Shown: piece by piece, positions 11,526-22,841 of the stretch
Layout: every line of letters starts with the position of its first letter
Position numbering within the stretch: position 1 is the first letter of the stretch
Source of the DNA: Nemertoderma westbladi
Taxonomy: Eukaryota; Xenacoelomorpha; Nemertodermatida; Nemertodermatidae
Assembly (NCBI GenBank): GCA_032718475.1
Contig: JAUCBJ010000534.1
Coordinates: 1-52,797 of the forward strand
DNA: 52,797 nt
Direction: 5' to 3'
Made by a program: the position numbers and the translations under genes
Notes under the pieces: generated by a model
The model's database searches: none
Told to the model about the DNA's origin: nothing
Seen by the model: the letters and a program-made list of their open reading frames with translations, nothing else

Positions 11526-11700
11526 TTATGCATTAGGGGCTGATGGTAACATACATTAGGGGTGGGTGGTTTCAACTCTGGGGGGAGGTACGGTAGCACC
11601 AATGGTACTGCCAGCAGGGTACTACCACAGTATCTGTACATACCGGTAGGTGCTAATTTCGGTAGGGTCCATTTCCTATTTTATTGTTTTCAAAATTAGT
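11526..11700 (+). repeat. Dispersed repeat fragments shared with 3424-3697
   Basis: Blocks at about 11531-11597, 11632-11657 and 11666-11695 match 3630-3695, 3569-3594 and 3429-3456. The stretch is non-coding. Confidence 0.75.
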
Positions 11701-11768
11701 CATGATAGATAAAAATATTTAATTTGGGTGAAAGAAAGCGAATTTTTCAGTTACATTAATGTACTCAC

Positions 11769-11906
11769 CAACACAAGCACCTCCATTGGAAACATAGCCT
11801 TCGTCACATTGACATTGAGCTGCCCCATCGACACTGCTACAGCTTCCGTGTCCACCGCAGTCATTGTTATTGCATGGGTTAGAAAACAAATTCTTCATGA
11901 AATCAA
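11769..11906 (-). CDS. Host exon encoding an EGF-like domain
   Basis: The minus strand reads an EGF module with six cysteines: NPCNNNDCGGHGSC, then CQCDEGYVSNGGAC. A T-rich acceptor (TTTTTTAG) precedes it and a consensus donor (GTGAGT) follows it. The exon is 138 bp and phase 1-1, the standard symmetrical arrangement for shuffled EGF exons. It lacks the DxDE calcium-binding start, so it is a plain EGF repeat. It probably belongs to the same gene as the exon at 35637-35759, which lies upstream in transcription. EGF modules of this type occur in secreted or membrane adhesion, matrix and signalling proteins. The gene itself cannot be identified from one module. Confidence 0.85.
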
Positions 11907-12048
11907 CTAAAAAATAATTGATAATTAAGTACTACCGGTAAAATTCCATGCGAGAAAATAATTTTATTGCTCAAATAAAAAGCAATACCGTACAATAAAC
12001 ATAATGTATAAAATAATTTATCAAGTTATAATATTTATAATAATTTTA

Positions 12049-12281
12049 ATTTAATAAATAATACTAATCTTATTCGATAAACAGTATTTTAAAAAGGAGC
12101 ACTCTTTGTTACTAATTTCAATTGAGCAAAATTCAGCTAATCTGTCATGAATAGAATACTGAGTGACATGAGTGATACATGAGTGACAGAATAGCTGAAT
12201 TTCGAGCAATTGAAATTAGTAACAAAGAGTGCTCCTTTTTCAAATACTGTTTATCGAAAAAGATCATTATTATTTATTATA
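12049..12281. repeat. Hairpin (foldback/MITE-like) element
   Basis: Arms of about 80-100 bp at 12049-12150 and 12180-12281 are reverse complements with small gaps. The best-matched core is the GGAGCACTCTTTGTTAC segment. The loop holds short TGAGTGACA-like repeats. There is no coding capacity. It sits just upstream of the 12282-17135 LINE. Confidence 0.85.
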
Positions 12282-12504
12282 TTTATAATACTGGAGGTTA
12301 TTGAGAGACATTGGCTTGGATTGTCTTGGTGTGATTTGAGACTTTTGTCAATTCTTGTTAGTAATTGAGGATTCTTGTCAGATCTTGGCAAGGATGTTTA
12401 TGGCGGGGCTTCGTTCATGTGACCTTCGTTCATTAATCTTCTTCTGTACTGCTGATGCACTGATGTATTGTATTCTGCAACTCTGACTGTATGCAGTAGG
12501 CCTA

Positions 12505-13456
12505 ATGGGATACTGTGTCACTTGTAAGGCGTTCCAGCCACGATTAAAGCGCGGGTTCCTTTGCGATAGCTGCTTTGCCACGCCTAACAACGACTGCCAA
12601 ATCAACCAGAATGGGATCAGCCAGGTGTCTGCTGGCCCAGCAAGACGGAATCACACCGATGTGAACATACCCAGGCCGAACGACCAGCCTATTCTGCCCA
12701 GTAGTTTTAGGAGGCAGAATCAGAATCCCGTTTCAGGCTCTAATGCCATACCACTTCGCAACACTGCTGATCCTCGCAATAGCACAGGTGGTGGTACTAC
12801 CAGTCCACCATCCGGTGGCACACCACTAACGAGCCTATCCATGGATGACCTTCGCGCCATCATATCTGAAACCGTTAACCACCGTGTGGTTGTGCTGGAG
12901 AAACGAGTTGATGTTTTGGAAAAGGAGAATGCTGATCTACGTGCGAGTCTCGATAACCACATGGCTTTCAGTGAGTATATTGACCATGACATACGGAGCC
13001 AGACGATTATTTGTACTGGTCTTCCAGAGGGGAACTTCGAAGGTGAGAGGGACGATGCTAGGAAATGCGCGGTGATATTTGACCTCCTTGAAGTGCCTTG
13101 AAGTGCTTGAAGTGTCGTCTGGGTAAGGAAAAGAATCCAGAACATAATAATGATGCGATACCCGTAGCGGAACCCCCCCGCAGTCGCCCCTTGCTGATCT
13201 CTCTGAAGTCCTCTGCACCACATCGCGGTGCCATCCTGTCTGCAGCAAAGAAATTAAAAGATGCTTCTGACCCCTTTAACAGAATCTACCTGAAAGCGGA
13301 CGTACACCCCGCAATTAGCAAAGAGTTGGGGCGTCTTCGTAAAGTTGCGGCAGTTGAGAAACTGAAAATGCCGGTCATTTTATTAAGTTTGATTTCAAGG
13401 AGAGGGTTGTCTATAGAGACAATGATATTATCGACAGATTTATGCCGATTTTTTAA
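12505..13456 (+). pseudogene. LINE ORF1 (nucleic-acid-binding protein), frameshifted
   Basis: The ATG at 12505 opens a frame with an N-terminal CxxC...CxxC zinc-binding pair (CVTC and CDSC). A Ser/Pro/Gly-rich linker and a short coiled coil (VLEKRVDVLEKENADLRASL) follow. Then comes TIICTGLPEG, which resembles the start of the RNA-binding domain in LINE ORF1 proteins. The frame breaks near 13090 and again near 13365, and the last part ends at 13454-13456. Such proteins normally coat the LINE RNA. The breaks make this copy non-functional. Confidence 0.75.
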
Positions 13457-16400
13457 CTGGCCACAAGCGAACTGACGTTTTAAATATATTATCTTGGAAC
13501 TGTAATGGGCTCGGTACGAAATTCCTATGCCAAACTGTTTTCAGGCTTTTTAGTAATTATAATATAATATTTTTACAAGAAACAAAGGCCGGTTACCGTT
13601 TTTGTGTACCAGGTTTTAGTATTTTACACAACCCTAGCCCTAATAGTGATAGGGGTGGTGTTGCAGTACTGATCCAAAACAGATTAAAAATTAAAGAGTT
13701 CTGTACGGATACAAATGAAGTAATTTGGTTTACTTTATTGGATTTTCCATCCATAGATTTTGCATGCTCATACATTGCACCAACTGATTCACGTTATTAT
13801 GACCCCTTTGTATGGGCAGATATTCAGTCACACATATTTGATACCAGTGGCAGCCGTTCTGTTATACTTTTGGGTGATTTTAATGCACGGGTTGGGAATT
13901 TACTTTCAACCAATGTAGTTAAACTACCCAGTGGTGCCGATTTTAGGTACAGAAATCCCCACGATTTAACAGTGAACAGTAATGGCAAGCGTTTTTGCCA
14001 ACTACTTACTGATTGTGATCTATTGAACATTAGTTATGGGTGTTTCGGTAATATTATGTTTGGTGGTGCCTTAACATACCATAGGAAAGGAAAACATATT
14101 TCTGAGCTTGACCGTGCTGTGGTCAGCACTAACTTTATTAGTAACATCACTGCTTTTGGTGTAGTTGATCAGAGGTTGCCCTCTGACCATAATGCCATTT
14201 ATTTGAATGTGAAACTTGATAATGTACCTACCGCAGCACATTTACTGGCTCGCTCACTTTGGCTTGGTAGTTATTCTGAATTTTGTGAAAAAGCCCCTAA
14301 GCCTTCATGTAGGAAACCCATAAAACCACGCCAATTGGTACTGACTATATTTCGTTCGTCGCTCAGTGTCATGGAACCAAACATGCAGCACACAATTGCC
14401 CAAGATATTACTATTGCATCTGAAGCCTTTGTAGCTGCAATTTATTCCGCTGCTAGTTCTGCATGTGTTTCCACCAGTAAAGGTATTCCTGTCCATTTCT
14501 CAGGTAATGCTTTCAGTCAACCCAACCAGGTATGGAATGAACTAGCCTATAGCTGCAATGAGCGCACTATTTGGAACCGAATAAACTGGAAGGGTGGTCT
14601 CGAACCTAGTACATCGTCCTCCCACAGCGATAATAAACCGACTGATATAGAATTTGCAGAACATTTTGAGAAACTGTTGTGCACTGACCCGGCATCTACA
14701 TTGGATGATCCTGTCCTCACTCATGACTGTCCATTTATCCCATTGCTTGATTCGCCAATAAACATCAATGAAGTTTCAGTCGGAATTAATTCATTGAAGC
14801 CTAACAAAGCTGCAGGGCCGGATGGTGTTTCCCCAGGAATTCTCAAATTCCTACCTTATAGATGGTTATTGTTTCTTCTATCTTTGTTTAATTCAATATT
14901 CCTTGGCTCCACTTTCCCCACATCTTGGTGTCAGTCCCGCCTGGTGGCTGTTTTCAAACGTGGGTCACGTATAATTTGCACTAATTATCGTGGTATTTCC
15001 ATCCTGAATGCGATCGCAAAATTATATGACTGGATTCTCTGTCAGCGCCTTTCTCAATGGTGCGCACCAGATATTGAGCAAGCTGGTGCCCAATCAAAAC
15101 GCCGATGCGAGGAACATATTTTAACTCTCCACTTATTGATTAACTATGCCACTTTCAAGAGGTGTAAACTGTTCATAATCTTTGTAGATTTTGCCACTGC
15201 CTATGATCGAGTCTCCCGCCATAAATTATTTCAGTTACTTAAATCCATGGGTTGTGGCGGTGTTATGCTAAGGGCGCTTATGGCATTATATAGATCTACA
15301 GTAAGTGTGATAGGATCCTCACTTATACAAAGTATTTGCGGTGTTCTGCAGGGTGCACCCGGTAGTTGTAGATTGTTTGCGTTCTATATAAATCCTCTGA
15401 TCACACGACTGAAGCAATGTACTGATGACGGATTCCTGAAGGCTCTTCATTGTCTTCTTCTAATGGATGATTCGGCCTTGTTAGCAACTTCTCGTGTACG
15501 AGCTCTTGAGAAACTGAATATCCTTCTTAAATTTTGTGAGGACTTTAACATGTCTATAAATCTTTCGAAGACTAAGTTCATGGTCATCAACGGCAGTACA
15601 CACGATAAAGTCGATCTCGTTGTTTCATCCAATATCTCTAACATTATTGTAAAGAATTCAAAGTCCTACATATACTTAGGCGCATCAATCAGTGAAGCCG
15701 GGGGTATCAACCAATCTGTTGTACTACATGCAAAGGAAAAAACCAAACATGTATCTAAATACCACGCCTTCCTTAATAAACATTCCATTAGCCCTCTATG
15801 GGTTAAACTTTTAGTTTTTGATGCAGCTGTGACTTCAGCAATCTTTTATAGCTGTGAGACTTGGCTAGGCGCAAACATTACCCCAACTTCATCGCAATAC
15901 TTCAGTATGCTCAAGTCTGCGATTGGTGTCCGCAGCCAGACCTGTCATGATATATTGTTAATTGAGACAGGTCGCCCTTCACCAAAGACTCTGATTGAAA
16001 CACGGCAACGCAAGTTTCTGAAGGCAATGTTAGCTCACCCCGACCTACACGGCCCATTATTCTTTGCACTAGACCTTGTGAGAGGTACAAACAGCGGAAT
16101 GGGTAAAGCTATTACCATGCAGTTGGACTCATTAGACCGGAATTGTGTTTTGATAGACCGTGAGGCCATCGTAAATCACATTAATTGTAGTACCACTACC
16201 CGCCGCAGCGTGTACCGTTCTTTGAACCCAACACTAACTTCACACGCATTGTATAATTCTAGAATTTTAGGACTTTCGGAGGCTGCGAGACTGTCTTGGT
16301 CTAGATTTAGGCTAATGTCTACGCACCTAGCAGTGGAAACTGGTCGTTGGTCGCGTCTGCCAGCCGAATTAAGGATGTGTAAGTGCGGTTCGATACAAAC

Positions 16401-16554
16401 CGAAATACATATTATATGTGAGTGCCAGTTACTAGCCACCCTGCGTGGCACACATAGCAATCTATCGTTTACTTCAATAGAGGGTTTCTTCTCGGATAAA
16501 CATCTGCATGATTGCTGCAACTTCTTGCATGCTGCTCTTATCATTTTAGAGTAG
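13426..16554 (+). CDS. LINE ORF2: endonuclease and LMDD reverse transcriptase
   Basis: The frame is open for about 1040 codons. The endonuclease begins at about 13474 (VLNILSWNCNGLG, LQETK), with GDFNAR near 13873 and SDHNAIY near 14190. Reverse transcriptase follows (PDGVSPGIL, FVDFATAYDRVS near 15184, VLQGAPGS near 15342). The catalytic box reads LLLMDDSALLA near 15457 instead of the usual F/YADD; both aspartates are kept. The QGAP and LMDD pair recurs in a LINE lineage I associate with cnidarians and molluscs, so it looks family-typical rather than mutated. A C-terminal CKCG...H...C zinc motif lies near 16380. No ATG lies between the preceding stop (13423) and the endonuclease start, so initiation is unclear. 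Confidence 0.9.
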   Translation, partial: YYRQIYADFLTGHKRTDVLNILSWNCNGLGTKFLCQTVFRLFSNYNIIFLQETKAGYRFCVPGFSILHNPSPNSDRGGVAVLIQNRLKIKEFCTDTNEVIWFTLLDFPSIDFACSYIAPTDSRYYDPFVWADIQSHIFDTSGSRSVILLGDFNARVGNLLSTNVVKLPSGADFRYRNPHDLTVNSNGKRFCQLLTDCDLLNISYGCFGNIMFGGALTYHRKGKHISELDRAVVSTNFISNITAFGVVDQRLPSDHNAIYLNVKLDNVPTAAHLLARSLWLGSYSEFCEKAPKPSCRKPIKPRQLVLTIFRSSLSVMEPNMQHTIAQDITIASEAFVAAIYSAASSACVSTSKGIPVHFSGNAFSQPNQVWNELAYSCNERTIWNRINWKGGLEPSTSSSHSDNKPTDIEFAEHFEKLLCTDPASTLDDPVLTHDCPFIPLLDSPININEVSVGINSLKPNKAAGPDGVSPGILKFLPYRWLLFLLSLFNSIFLGSTFPTSWCQSRLVAVFKRGSRIICTNYRGISILNAIAKLYDWILCQRLSQWCAPDIEQAGAQSKRRCEEHILTLHLLINYATFKRCKLFIIFVDFATAYDRVSRHKLFQLLKSMGCGGVMLRALMALYRSTVSVIGSSLIQSICGVLQGAPGSCRLFAFYINPLITRLKQCTDDGFLKALHCLLLMDDSALLATSRVRALEKLNILLKFCEDFNMSINLSKTKFMVINGSTHDKVDLVVSSNISNIIVKNSKSYIYLGASISEAGGINQSVVLHAKEKTKHVSKYHAFLNKHSISPLWVKLLVFDAAVTSAIFYSCETWLGANITPTSSQYFSMLKSAIGVRSQTCHDILLIETGRPSPKTLIETRQRKFLKAMLAHPDLHGPLFFALDLVRGTNSGMGKAITMQLDSLDRNCVLIDREAIVNHINCSTTTRRSVYRSLNPTLTSHALYNSRILGLSEAARLSWSRFRLMSTHLAVETGRWSRLPAELRMCKCGSIQTEIHIICECQLLATLRGTHSNLSFTSIEGFFSDKHLHDCCNFLHAALIILE

Positions 16555-16561
16555 TCCACCT

Positions 16562-16583
16562 CCCCCCCCCCCCCCCCCCCCCC
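16562..16583 (+). repeat. C homopolymer, 22 bases
   Basis: An uninterrupted C run starts 8 bases after the ORF2 stop codon. Confidence 0.95.
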
Positions 16584-17135
16584 ATAAGCTACAAAGTATG
16601 CCATCAAGTTGTTTGTTCTTTTTCTATTTACATTATTTATTTATTTATTTGATTTATTTTACATTACGTACGTACTTACTATATATATATTTTCTTTTTT
16701 TTGATACCGCCCTGACTGGCTTCTTTTTGGACAAATTAAGTGTTAATCAATTAGTTATTGGGTATGACTGTTGATAACAATTATAATTAATTACATCGCA
16801 TTTTCTACCGTGTCCGTTTGAATCTGTATTTGTGTCTTGTCATTGATCCCGCTTGCATATCATTAGTTTATCATTATTGTTAATCGATTAATTATTATTA
16901 CTTATGAATCATACACATATTGTTCTCGTTCCCTAGTGGTCTGCTGCATGCTATAGTTTGTCACATTGTTCTTGTTATTGTTTTTATGACTGCTTACAAA
17001 TGTACTGTATTTGTTTGTATCAATGTTGTGTCTTCCTTACATATATTGTTATGTTACCTGTTTGTATTTTTCTGTTACTTTCTTTCATCAGTCGCTTGTG
17101 GAACTTAATTATGTCAATAAACTAATCTGACACAC

Positions 17136-19210
17136 ACGAATTCAGAATACAGAACTGCCTAACATTATTTTATGTTATAATATTATGAGGCCAGATAGTG
17201 GCGCACATTGACTGCAAGTGAAAATAGTGAGTGATCTTCACCCCAAATTGACCACAAGTGAAATAAATTATCGTTTATAATGCTCGAAAGCAATCCAACA
17301 GCCACTGTAACCTGCTACTTTCCCTTAATGTTTAAAGTAAATCAAATTAATTTTTCAAACCCACTAATCACGCGTTTGTGGTCATTTTGAGCCACTGACT
17401 TTGTGATGCATAAGCTAGCTAGTATTAAAAAGTATACGGTACCTTAAAAAGTGGTTTGAGTGTTAGTTGCGCCTTTTTTTTAATCATCATTAAGAAATGT
17501 TAGAGATTTTAGCTAATTTATATTGAAAACGGGGAATTATTATTTAGTCAAGTAATTTGGAAAAGAGTGCAAATGCCAGTGGAAATTGATATACATGTAG
17601 AGCTAACATTTCAATCTTGATCTATGTTGTTGTTTAAAATAGTAAGATATTACCTTCAGCATCAGCAGACTACAATTGGGTGGATCGACATGTCACCAGC
17701 GCCATCAGTTCAAAAGTGAGGGGGGTATAGGCTATTCGATTCAAACGCAGCCACTTACTATTAAGATTAACTACATTTAGTTGCTTTATGTACTTGGGAA
17801 TTACCATAAATTAATGATAGTAACAATGTGGTGGCAAGCTGTGTTTTTCGAGGTGTTTGTTATTATACATTTATTTATAGGAAGAGAAGAAATAGTTATT
17901 TTTGGTAAAATAAACTTATCATTGGATGTTAAGACCCCTAGATCCCTTCCTATAATATACCATAAATTAAACACTTTAAAAATAACCAATGGATGAAATA
18001 AAGGGATTTTCCAATAACTGAATATCTCAACACTGTAAACACAGCTACAGTATGGTAACTCCGGGCGCCCTCTTGTTGTGGTCTATTAGGCTTCTTTATC
18101 TTGTGTTTTTTGTTGTCTAAGGTACTACTTAATGAGGTGTTTACAGCCGACTGGTAGAGTCCCATATCTAAGCTTAGGCCTACATATCTTTGGACATATC
18201 TTTGGTAATTGGCCTGGGGATATTTGGGTTGTTTGTTGGTTTGGATACACTACGGCTTCTGCTCATTTATTATTACACTGAATTAGTGATATTACAAAAG
18301 TGCGAAATTTTATCTCAGTCAGAAGAGCACAGGCAGGAGCTGTGTTATTATTTACAGGGCTCTAAACCCGGCCTCGCCTCAGTAGCATATAATTCTTTAA
18401 TTTCTTAAATCTTTGATCTGAAATAAACTCTTGGTTTGGTCTGTTTGTTCCGAGTTTTATCTATAGTAATATTTCTTAATATTAACAGCCTGACTACTTG
18501 AATTCCCAGCATCCTGGATCCCCCTTCAATTTTAATAATATCAATCAACTATTTAATGAGTATGAGGTTTCTTCCAAGGTAGATTAAGGTACGTGCTTTC
18601 TTTACGTATTATATGATAAAAAATGGCGTCCGTTAACCAACCATATAATGTGGAACTGAAAACGTTTTGAAATATATTTATATTTATAAAGAATATTTCT
18701 TAATTTATTTTCAATAATAAAGAATAATATGGAATAACAGACAAACAATATGTATCGATATTGATACAGCAGTAATGTGCGGAAAAAAAATGTTGTGTAT
18801 TAATTTAATCACAATGCCCTGCCCAATCAAGAAGAAAGAATCATCTGTAAAGTTCGGCATTCCTGATTTGAAATGAAGACAAAAAAAACTCTGTTGGTCC
18901 ATGGAATACTAAATATACACAGAAGGACAAATGTATCATTCCCCAGGCGGATACCATAGGCCTAGTCAGATAGCTGGATAGTACCGGTACTATGGGCCCA
19001 GGTGTTGCAAAACTCAACTCGTACTGCAATGACTGCAATGCTATATACAGTGACAGTCTGTAGGCCTATTAATATACTGTACCGTAGTACTCCATTGCAG
19101 CATTTTCAGTAAAACTGTAAAACACATAGAAGCTCTATGGATCAATAAAGTTAGTTCTAGTTGTTGGAATGTAATACTCAGGTGGTTTATTTATTTATGG
19201 AAAAATATTA
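17136..19210. other. Gene-free intronic-looking stretch
   Basis: AT-rich sequence with scattered stops in all frames. I found no exon, RNA gene or clear repeat in it. Confidence 0.5.
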
Positions 19211-19234
19211 GGGGGGGGGGGGGGGGGGGGGGGG
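19211..19234 (+). repeat. G homopolymer, 24 bases
   Basis: An uninterrupted G run within AT-rich sequence. Confidence 0.95.
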
Positions 19235-19689
19235 TACATCATTTTGGTCCAAAATATGTCAAAATTATTATTATGATCTATTATAATGCACAATTAAATG
19301 GTGTTTCCAAGTCTGAAAACCGCTATTTAATAGCTCTTTAGTTTTCAAGTTATAACAATTTCCATTTTGGGATTCCTATTGAAATTACTATTACTATGTA
19401 TAATGAAAGGTCGATTATCTCCAAATATTTTTTTTATGAAATTGTCAACTTCAAAATCCTACATACCCTACACTTCTACAATTTTTGAGCAATTAGTCTG
19501 AAAATTTCTGTGGGTGTCTACATAGCAACCCTGCATAAAAGTATATCGGACAACTTTTCGAATTTTTTTGTGAATAAAATTTAATACTATTTATACTCGT
19601 ATTATTTTGTACTTATATTCCAAATTATAGCCAAAAGCAACAACTGAGAGTGATAAATCGAAGAGTCGTCCGAAAATGACAGAAAATGG
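19235..19689. other. Gene-free stretch
   Basis: AT-rich. The right end may hold further decayed 3' sequence of the adjacent minus-strand LINE. Confidence 0.4.
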
Positions 19690-20672
19690 AGTAACTTTAT
19701 TTTGTTCTAGAAAAGCTGTTGCTGTGTTTGGGTCTTTGGCAGTAGCATACAAGACCGTGTCATCCGAATATGTAGAGGAAAATAATTAACATATAGTCTA
19801 AATAGTAACGGCCCGAGCAAGGTGCCTTGAGGAACGCCCAGTTTTTATGTTGCCCATGGATACTATACATTGTTTATTTATACTCGCTGTTGTCTATTTT
19901 CTAAATAGCTATTCATCAATTTTACAACTGTTTGATCGAAGCCTAAATTCGACAATTTCCCTAGCAACGTTTCATAATTAACCGAATTAAAAGCTTTACT
20001 CACTGTATGTCTAAAAAAACCTACTGCTACTTATGAATTCAGCTTTCCAGCATTCACTGAGGTACAGTATCTCTACACTACAGTATCTATGGTTGAATAA
20101 CCTGCGCAGATACCGAATACCTTTAATATACTGTTGTATTTGTAGTGCTATAACATTTTCGAATATTTGATTCTATATTATTCTATACCTGTATATATCT
20201 ATTTTATTATATTATTTTATTCTGATTCTATTGTTAGGTCAATTTTTTTTAATTTTATGTCAATATCCGCTATGTGATAGATACAGAATTCTCCCAGTAT
20301 TATACTACTAATATTTTTAATAAAAGCATCCCTGTCAAAATTCTTATGGTCTCTAAAATTCACCCACTTACCTTCAGTTATAATTTTCCATTTGTTAGAA
20401 AATAAGTTAGATGTAAGTGTAAGTATTGTGTATTCATGATCTGAGTAAAAACATGGGAATACTTTACATTATTTTATTACATGCTGTACAATATTTGATA
20501 TTACGATGTCTATAAGGGTAGCCGATGTCTTACTGTGCAGTGTCGGTTCAGTTTTGTTGTGGGTTGTTAGGCCAAGCGTGTCTATTTTAGAGAGTAGTTC
20601 CTTGGAAGTAGGTGCATTTTGACTAAGAATATTAATGTTAAAAGATCGCGTGAATAATTCAGGCAGGTCAGG
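19690..20672 (-). pseudogene. Decayed LINE (CR1/Jockey-like) endonuclease-RT
   Basis: Minus-strand fragments in shifting frames are clearly from a non-LTR retrotransposon. From 20660 to 20340 there is endonuclease: a FNINIL remnant of the GDFN motif, ATLIDIVISNI and YSDHEYTIL. From 20030 to 19690 there is reverse transcriptase: SKAFNSVNYETLL, GVPQGTLLGPLLF and a damaged DDTVLYATAK region. About 200 bp between them (20040-20240) does not match and is either an insertion or a replacement of the deleted central part. Stops and frame changes are numerous, so it is old. The GxPQGxxLGPLLF motif suggests the CR1/Jockey/L2 group, a different family from the other LINEs here. Confidence 0.8.
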
Positions 20673-20689
20673 TATTCTAGGTCATTTCA

Positions 20690-21944
20690 TCAAGAAAAGT
20701 TGCCACCTCCATGCAGCATAAGGGAGGTGCCACCTGTAGCTGCATAGACCCCCTTACTAGGGCAAATCTGGTCCTGTAACTAGGACCCCCTTCGTTCTGG
20801 GATAAGGACGCCCGTGGTCCTGGATTAAGGACCCATACAGTATACTTGGCTGCAGGGGTATATGGCCTGACCAGGCAGATGGTGATCTACCAATGGCTGG
20901 TCAGGAGTAGAGTGTTCTCATGTCCACTATGAATGCACTTCACTGCGACCTGCACCTGGCAGCAGGGGTACAGGGCATGACCCAGCAGATGAGCTGCACA
21001 GCCAATGGTGGGTCATGTGCGCCAGAGTAGATATGGGTGATGGGCCTCATATCTGACTCCACTGCGACACCCACCCTGTGGAATGGCAAACCAGGGTGTG
21101 GTATTTGCCCCGAGAGCTGACTCGGCAAAAAAGCACCCCCAACCCCCACTATGGATTACATTAGTAATGCGGAGGTCCAGCCACTAGAGGCCAGTGGAAT
21201 GACTGGACACAATCGGCCTCACAGGCGTCAGTTATCCCCTGACCGGCTGCCTGTCTCATCCCCTACTGGAGAGAGAGCGGCAAACGATTCTTTGAGTCCC
21301 TTTCCTGATGACCTTTCTGGCCCAAACCCCGGGTCACCAGGGAGGCCAGATTGTGAGGGGGAGAGGGATTCTGGAGTTGGAGGCTACTATCATGTTCCAC
21401 CCCGACCAACAAAGCCATTGGTGAATCTGAGGCAAGTCACTAGACTAGCCTCAGTAAACACCCTAACACTCGGGTCCCCAATGCGACAAGGTGAGCTGAC
21501 TGCCTATACAACTGCACATGCAGCATTGGACAAAATAGACCTACTCTCTAACCGCATCATCCGTTGCCACTTCTCATGTTCTGGAAGACTGGCTAAGAAG
21601 TTTCCTAAGGTGGTTCTGATTGTGTGCTACTCTCCAACTAGTGTTGCCCCTGTAGAGGAGGTGGAAATATTTCTACCAGAATCTACAAGCAGCTACTGAT
21701 GGAGTGAATCAGCATGCATTCTTAACATTCCTGGGAGACTTTAATGCAAGTCTGCATCAATCACCTACATCGCCCTGGGTCTATAGCAATAGTGTTTACC
21801 GAAATTCCGTCCATCTTCAGGATTTTATCTCTGGAAATGGATTGTTTTCGGCTGGAACCCAGTTCAAGAAGCGAACTGGAAAGCTATTGACACATAGTGG
21901 ACCCAGTGGTCACAAGTCCCAAATAGACCATATCCTGTTCCGTT
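20690..21944 (+). mobile_element. 5' fragment of the same LINE family as 8624-11481
   Basis: The sequence from about 21515 to 21944 matches the minus-strand LINE at 8624-11481 at about 95% by eye. The part before it (20690-21510) supplies the 5' UTR and ORF start absent from that copy. The 5' UTR contains two related, diverged blocks (about 20850-20915 and 20960-21030) with GGCATGACC/GGCCTGACC cores. The element stops abruptly at a C run. Confidence 0.8.
21151..21944 (+). pseudogene. LINE ORF 5' end, internally deleted and frameshifted
   Basis: The ATG at 21151 opens a Pro/Ser-rich leader that reaches RLASVNTLTLGSPMRQGEL, the usual first strand of a LINE endonuclease. The frame then jumps to TAHAALDKID, a point about 40 residues into the truncated copy at 8659-11481, so about 60-90 residues of endonuclease are deleted. 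A frame change near 21680-21700 follows. The rest (GDFNASLHQ, SQIDHILFR) continues to the C run at 21945. It cannot encode a working enzyme, but it shows what the family's N-terminus looks like. Confidence 0.8.
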
Positions 21945-21958
21945 CCCCCCCCCCCCCC
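21945..21958 (+). repeat. C homopolymer, 14 bases, at LINE truncation point
   Basis: The run replaces the expected LINE sequence exactly where similarity to the other copy ends. Confidence 0.95.
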
Positions 21959-22667
21959 TCCCTCCAAGTTGTCCGAACATTAACAATTATTGTAGAGAGA
22001 AGGGTTCAATTTCATTTAATATTAAGTCAGAACAAGCAATTGTTACTTGTAGACCTAGATATAATTATAATTGATGGGAATTGTTGCTCTTTTCGTGTTT
22101 TGACTGTCTTTGATGTTTAGCAAGAAGTGTTGCTGTCTGTCACCGGAAGAATATTCTTCAAATATCTTTATATTACTGGGTTTGCTGAAACTCATCTTAT
22201 GACGAATTCAGACACTGCAGTAATATTACTGTACTGTATAGTGTGTGAGCATTTTTTGTGATAAAACTCAAAATAAAAATTTTAATAAAAAAACATAAAA
22301 AGAAAAAAAATAAACCCATAAAAACTTTATCAATATTCATTTAAAAGTATTAGGAAATTTACTTAAAAATATTTCATTTTAATTTACTAGCTATGTTAAA
22401 ATAAAAAAAAACTAGCTTTATGTTCTAGAACATTAAATTTTTTTTTGATTGTATTTATATTCTAGAATAGTATATAATACTTTTATATTGTTCTGCAACT
22501 CCTCAATGTTGCCATTTTATCAATGATATATGATTTATAAATGTAGTGCTATACGGAACTCTAACCGAAAAGATGATGCAAAATTTTCAAAAAACGGTCA
22601 CACAGGCTATACTACAGTATAGTGCGGACTTCAATATTAGCTCCTGGTTGGCAACTGTTATATTCCT
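21959..22667. other. Gene-free stretch
   Basis: AT-rich, with A-runs at about 22260-22310. No coding or RNA feature recognised. Confidence 0.5.
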
Positions 22668-22838
22668 ATTAGCTACAAAAGTGATTTAAATCAGGTGGGA
22701 ATGGATATAAATTCTTTCAACATTGGGAAGATAATGTCTAAAACACAACAATAAATGTGTAACTTATAGAATTTTGTATTAGGAGTGTTATTATAGTAGT
22801 TGCATTGGGTATTTTGGCTTTAGCTGGGTGATATACAT
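22668..22838 (+). repeat. Dispersed repeat shared with 35215-35390
   Basis: The block starts ATTAGCTACAAAAGTG and ends TTAGCTGGGTGATATACA. It matches 35215-35390 over its whole length apart from small gaps. It directly adjoins the foldback at 22842-23056, so the two may be one element. Confidence 0.8.
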
Positions 22839-22841
22839 ACA

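Larger units (their letters stand above)
12282..17135 (+). mobile_element. Two-ORF LINE with LMDD-type reverse transcriptase
   Basis: A probable 5' UTR (12282-12504) is followed by a decayed ORF1, an overlapping intact ORF2, a 22-base C run and an AT-rich 3' region. That region has an AATAAA at about 17116, which I take as near the 3' end. Exact ends are inferred because no target duplication was found. Confidence 0.75.

Noticed and set aside
16920-17108. Hydrophobic 62-codon frame
   Set aside because: It lies in the AT-rich 3' region of a LINE and has no other support.
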